Part shown: piece by piece, positions 62,431-64,000 of the stretch
How the letters are laid out: each line of letters starts with the position of its first letter
How positions within the stretch are numbered: position 1 is the stretch's first letter
Source of the DNA: Bradyrhizobium zhengyangense
Lineage (GTDB): Bacteria > Pseudomonadota > Alphaproteobacteria > Rhizobiales > Xanthobacteraceae
Length of the DNA: 64,000 nt
NCBI RefSeq assembly: GCF_022012435.1
Contig: NZ_JAKLUA010000003.1
Coordinates: 434,001-498,000, forward strand
Direction of reading: 5' to 3'
Notes under the pieces: generated by a model
What the model was told of the DNA's origin: nothing
Seen by the model: only the letters and a program-made list of their open reading frames with translations
Database searches by the model: none
Position numbers and translations under genes: made by a program

Positions 62431-62563
62431 TTCGCGGTCACGGCGCCTTCGCGCCGATGTGATGACGCGGCGGCCTCGCATCGGGAATGCGGAGCCGGAA
62501 AGTCCGGTCTCTCTCCATGTCGCCCGCCGAATGCAGCGGGCCGAGCAGGCAGGAGAGAACACC

Positions 62564-62761
62564 ATGACGATGTCCAGATTGTTCGTGACCGCCATCGCCG
62601 TCACTGCCGCGCTTGCGACGCCTGCGTTTTCACAGTGGGAGTCGCGCGGGCCAACCGCCTTCGATCGCGCTGTCGCGAGTCGGGCAGCACGCAACACCAT
62701 GGCCAATTTGCCTTCGACATCACCGCGCCCCACGGTGATCCGCGCGACCAAGGGCCAATAG
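62564..62761 (+). CDS. small secreted protein
   Basis: A 65-residue product with a clear signal peptide (residues 1-23, ending PAFSQ) and a ~40-residue basic mature part without cysteines. ATG 62564 follows AGGAGAG at good spacing. I do not recognise a family. A strong hairpin follows at 62797. Confidence 0.6.
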   Translation: MTMSRLFVTAIAVTAALATPAFSQWESRGPTAFDRAVASRAARNTMANLPSTSPRPTVIRATKGQ

Positions 62762-62796
62762 CCGCCATCCCCCTTGAGATTTTGCGCGTCGTGGAG

Positions 62797-62827
62797 TTGG
62801 GCCCGGCCATGTCCCGGCCGGGCCCAA
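62797..62827. terminator. perfect 12-bp-stem hairpin
   Basis: TTGGGCCCGGCC (62797-62808) and GGCCGGGCCCAA (62816-62827) form a perfect stem with a 7-base loop, 36 bases after the small secreted protein gene. No long T-run follows, but the stem is strong. Confidence 0.6.
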
Positions 62828-63040
62828 TGCGCGTTGCGTGAGTCCCGCAGTCATCGCGCGCATGCGGATCGGGGACGCCACCAAAATATTCCGAACATGA
62901 TCGTCAGGAAAACGTGATGCAGAAGATGCACGAGCCAGCGAATAACAGCAGTCCCAATCCCATCACTCCACACCAGGGAAGCACGCACGCGCCGGGGGCG
63001 CGACGGCCAGAATCTGCTTCCCAAGCGGAGGGAGGCTTAC

Positions 63041-64000
63041 GTGCGGATCATCACACGCGGACTGATGCTGGGACTACTCGCTGCCTGTTCGGGACAGGCG
63101 CGTGCCGACGACAATGTCGCGTCCGAAATCCAGGCGCTGAAGGCGAAGCTGAAAGAGCTGCAGCAGAAGGTGGATTCGGAGGCACGTAAGACGCGCCAGG
63201 TCGAAGCGGCTCAGTCGAAGGCCGCACCGATGGCGGCAACCTACAAGGCGCTGCCCGCCGATCCCTGCGCGTCCGGCAAGATCTGCTACAAGGGCATCAC
63301 GCTGACATTCGGCGGCTGGGTCGATCTCACCGGGATCTACCGCTCCCGCAACATCGCCTCCGACACCGGCTCGGTCTACAATTTCATTCCCTATCAGCAA
63401 GCCCACAATTTCTTCGTGCCGGAGACGCGCTTCTCGGCGCGCCAGAGCAGGTTCTCGGTGCTCGCCGAAGGCAACGCCAATCCCGATACGCATCTCGCCG
63501 GCTACGGTGAAATCGACTTCGAGGGCGCTGCGCAGACGGCGAGCTCGGTTGCGACCAACTCCTTCAACCCGCGCATGCGGCAGCTCAGCCTCGAGCTCGA
63601 CCGCACCGATCTCGGCCTGCACTTCCTGGCCGGCCAGTCCTGGTCGCTGAACGCGCCGACAAAGTCGGGCATCGATCCCCGCGGCGTCGATGCGCCCGGC
63701 GTGATCGATTTCGAATCCGTTCCGGGATTCCTGGCAGCACGGCAACCGGGCTTGCGCGTCTGGCGGGATATCGGGCCCGAGTTCAAGATCGCGGCTTCAG
63801 TCGAAAATGCGCAGACCGCGTTTTTTGGCGGCAACACGCCGACGGTTGGTACGCCCGCGGTCGGCCCGCAGGGCGTGATCAACCCGAACGTCCAGGTCAA
63901 TCTGACCGGACCGGGCGGCAGCTTCTTCAACAACCTCAACAATGTCAGCTTGAACCAGGTGCCTGACGTCACCGCCAAGGCGGCGTGGGATCCGCGGCTC
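63041..64000 (+). CDS. outer-membrane porin, DcaP-like (5' part only)
   Basis: The frame is open from GTG 63041 to the right edge (320 codons) and is cut there. GGAGGGAGG upstream fixes the start. Residues 1-24 are a signal peptide (ending ARA), residues about 28-60 a predicted coiled coil (EIQALKAKLKELQQKVDSEA), then CASGKIC, a likely disulfide, and a beta-barrel beginning LTFGGWVDLTGIYRSRN. Alternating strands such as TRFSARQSRFSVLAEG follow. A coiled coil before the barrel is typical of DcaP-type trimeric porins, used for dicarboxylic and aromatic acids among others. Family assignment is tentative. Confidence 0.75.
   Translation, partial: MRIITRGLMLGLLAACSGQARADDNVASEIQALKAKLKELQQKVDSEARKTRQVEAAQSKAAPMAATYKALPADPCASGKICYKGITLTFGGWVDLTGIYRSRNIASDTGSVYNFIPYQQAHNFFVPETRFSARQSRFSVLAEGNANPDTHLAGYGEIDFEGAAQTASSVATNSFNPRMRQLSLELDRTDLGLHFLAGQSWSLNAPTKSGIDPRGVDAPGVIDFESVPGFLAARQPGLRVWRDIGPEFKIAASVENAQTAFFGGNTPTVGTPAVGPQGVINPNVQVNLTGPGGSFFNNLNNVSLNQVPDVTAKAAWDPRL

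Overview
The window looks like chromosomal DNA of a slow-growing alphaproteobacterium close to Bradyrhizobium. The basis is high GC content, a TlpA protein very like the one described from B. japonicum, a GluQ-RS, TIGR02302, FtsEX, CpdR-type and DUF2125 gene set, and several families of intergenic palindromes that I recognise from Bradyrhizobium-like genomes. The species cannot be fixed from sequence reading alone. I see no transposase, phage gene, CRISPR array, rRNA or tRNA. Coding density is high, and the only gene-free stretch longer than 300 bases is 29920-30246.

Region 1-9.8 kb is a hydroxycinnamate catabolic island. On the minus strand there is an apparent operon of crotonase, feruloyl/coumaroyl-CoA synthetase, SDR dehydrogenase and 4-hydroxybenzoyl-CoA-type thioesterase, followed by the start of an ABC substrate-binding protein cut by the window edge. 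A TRAP transporter operon (dctP, dctQ, dctM, DUF3237) lies next to it, and pobA (4-hydroxybenzoate 3-monooxygenase) is divergent from dctP. Together they read as uptake of p-coumarate-like acids, CoA-dependent beta-oxidative side-chain removal, release of 4-hydroxybenzoate and hydroxylation to protocatechuate. A 17-bp palindromic operator-like site occurs in front of both the crotonase operon and pobA. A PcaC-like decarboxylase (52.5 kb) and a tannase/feruloyl esterase (49.6-51.3 kb) elsewhere in the window fit the same lifestyle.

Region 9.8-18.6 kb holds a LysR regulator, a PPOX protein, an AbrB-type membrane protein, a PsiF protein beside a cysteine-module secreted protein, a TetR regulator with two operators facing a thioesterase pair, a Tat-exported DsbA-like protein, and a two-gene unit of a serine hydrolase with a triad-less HtrA-like protein. 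Region 18.9-27.5 kb is an apparent operon of an AbgB-like M20 amidohydrolase, a complete peptide-type ABC importer and an MFS transporter.

Region 27.5-41.5 kb is mixed: HAD hydrolase, dodecin, GT87 membrane glycosyltransferase, a GH16-GH1 exported glucanase/glucosidase pair, HNH nuclease, NHL-repeat protein, flavin monooxygenase, DUF2855 plus an AlkA-like glycosylase, GluQ-RS, a soluble hybrid histidine kinase and a BrkB-type membrane protein whose 3' end overlaps the kinase gene. Region 41.6-49.5 kb is core metabolism: HIG1-like membrane protein, cobalamin adenosyltransferase, etfBA, 3-hydroxybutyryl-CoA dehydrogenase, YjfB-like peptide, tlpA, argH, lptM-like lipoprotein and lysA.

Region 49.5-64 kb carries the tannase, a beta-hydroxyacid dehydrogenase with the PcaC-like protein, a large TIGR02302 membrane protein, a CpdR-like response regulator, a zinc-ribbon DUF3426 protein, ftsEX, DUF218, plsC, a ChaC-type cyclotransferase, DUF2125, a small secreted protein and the 5' part of a porin running off the right edge.
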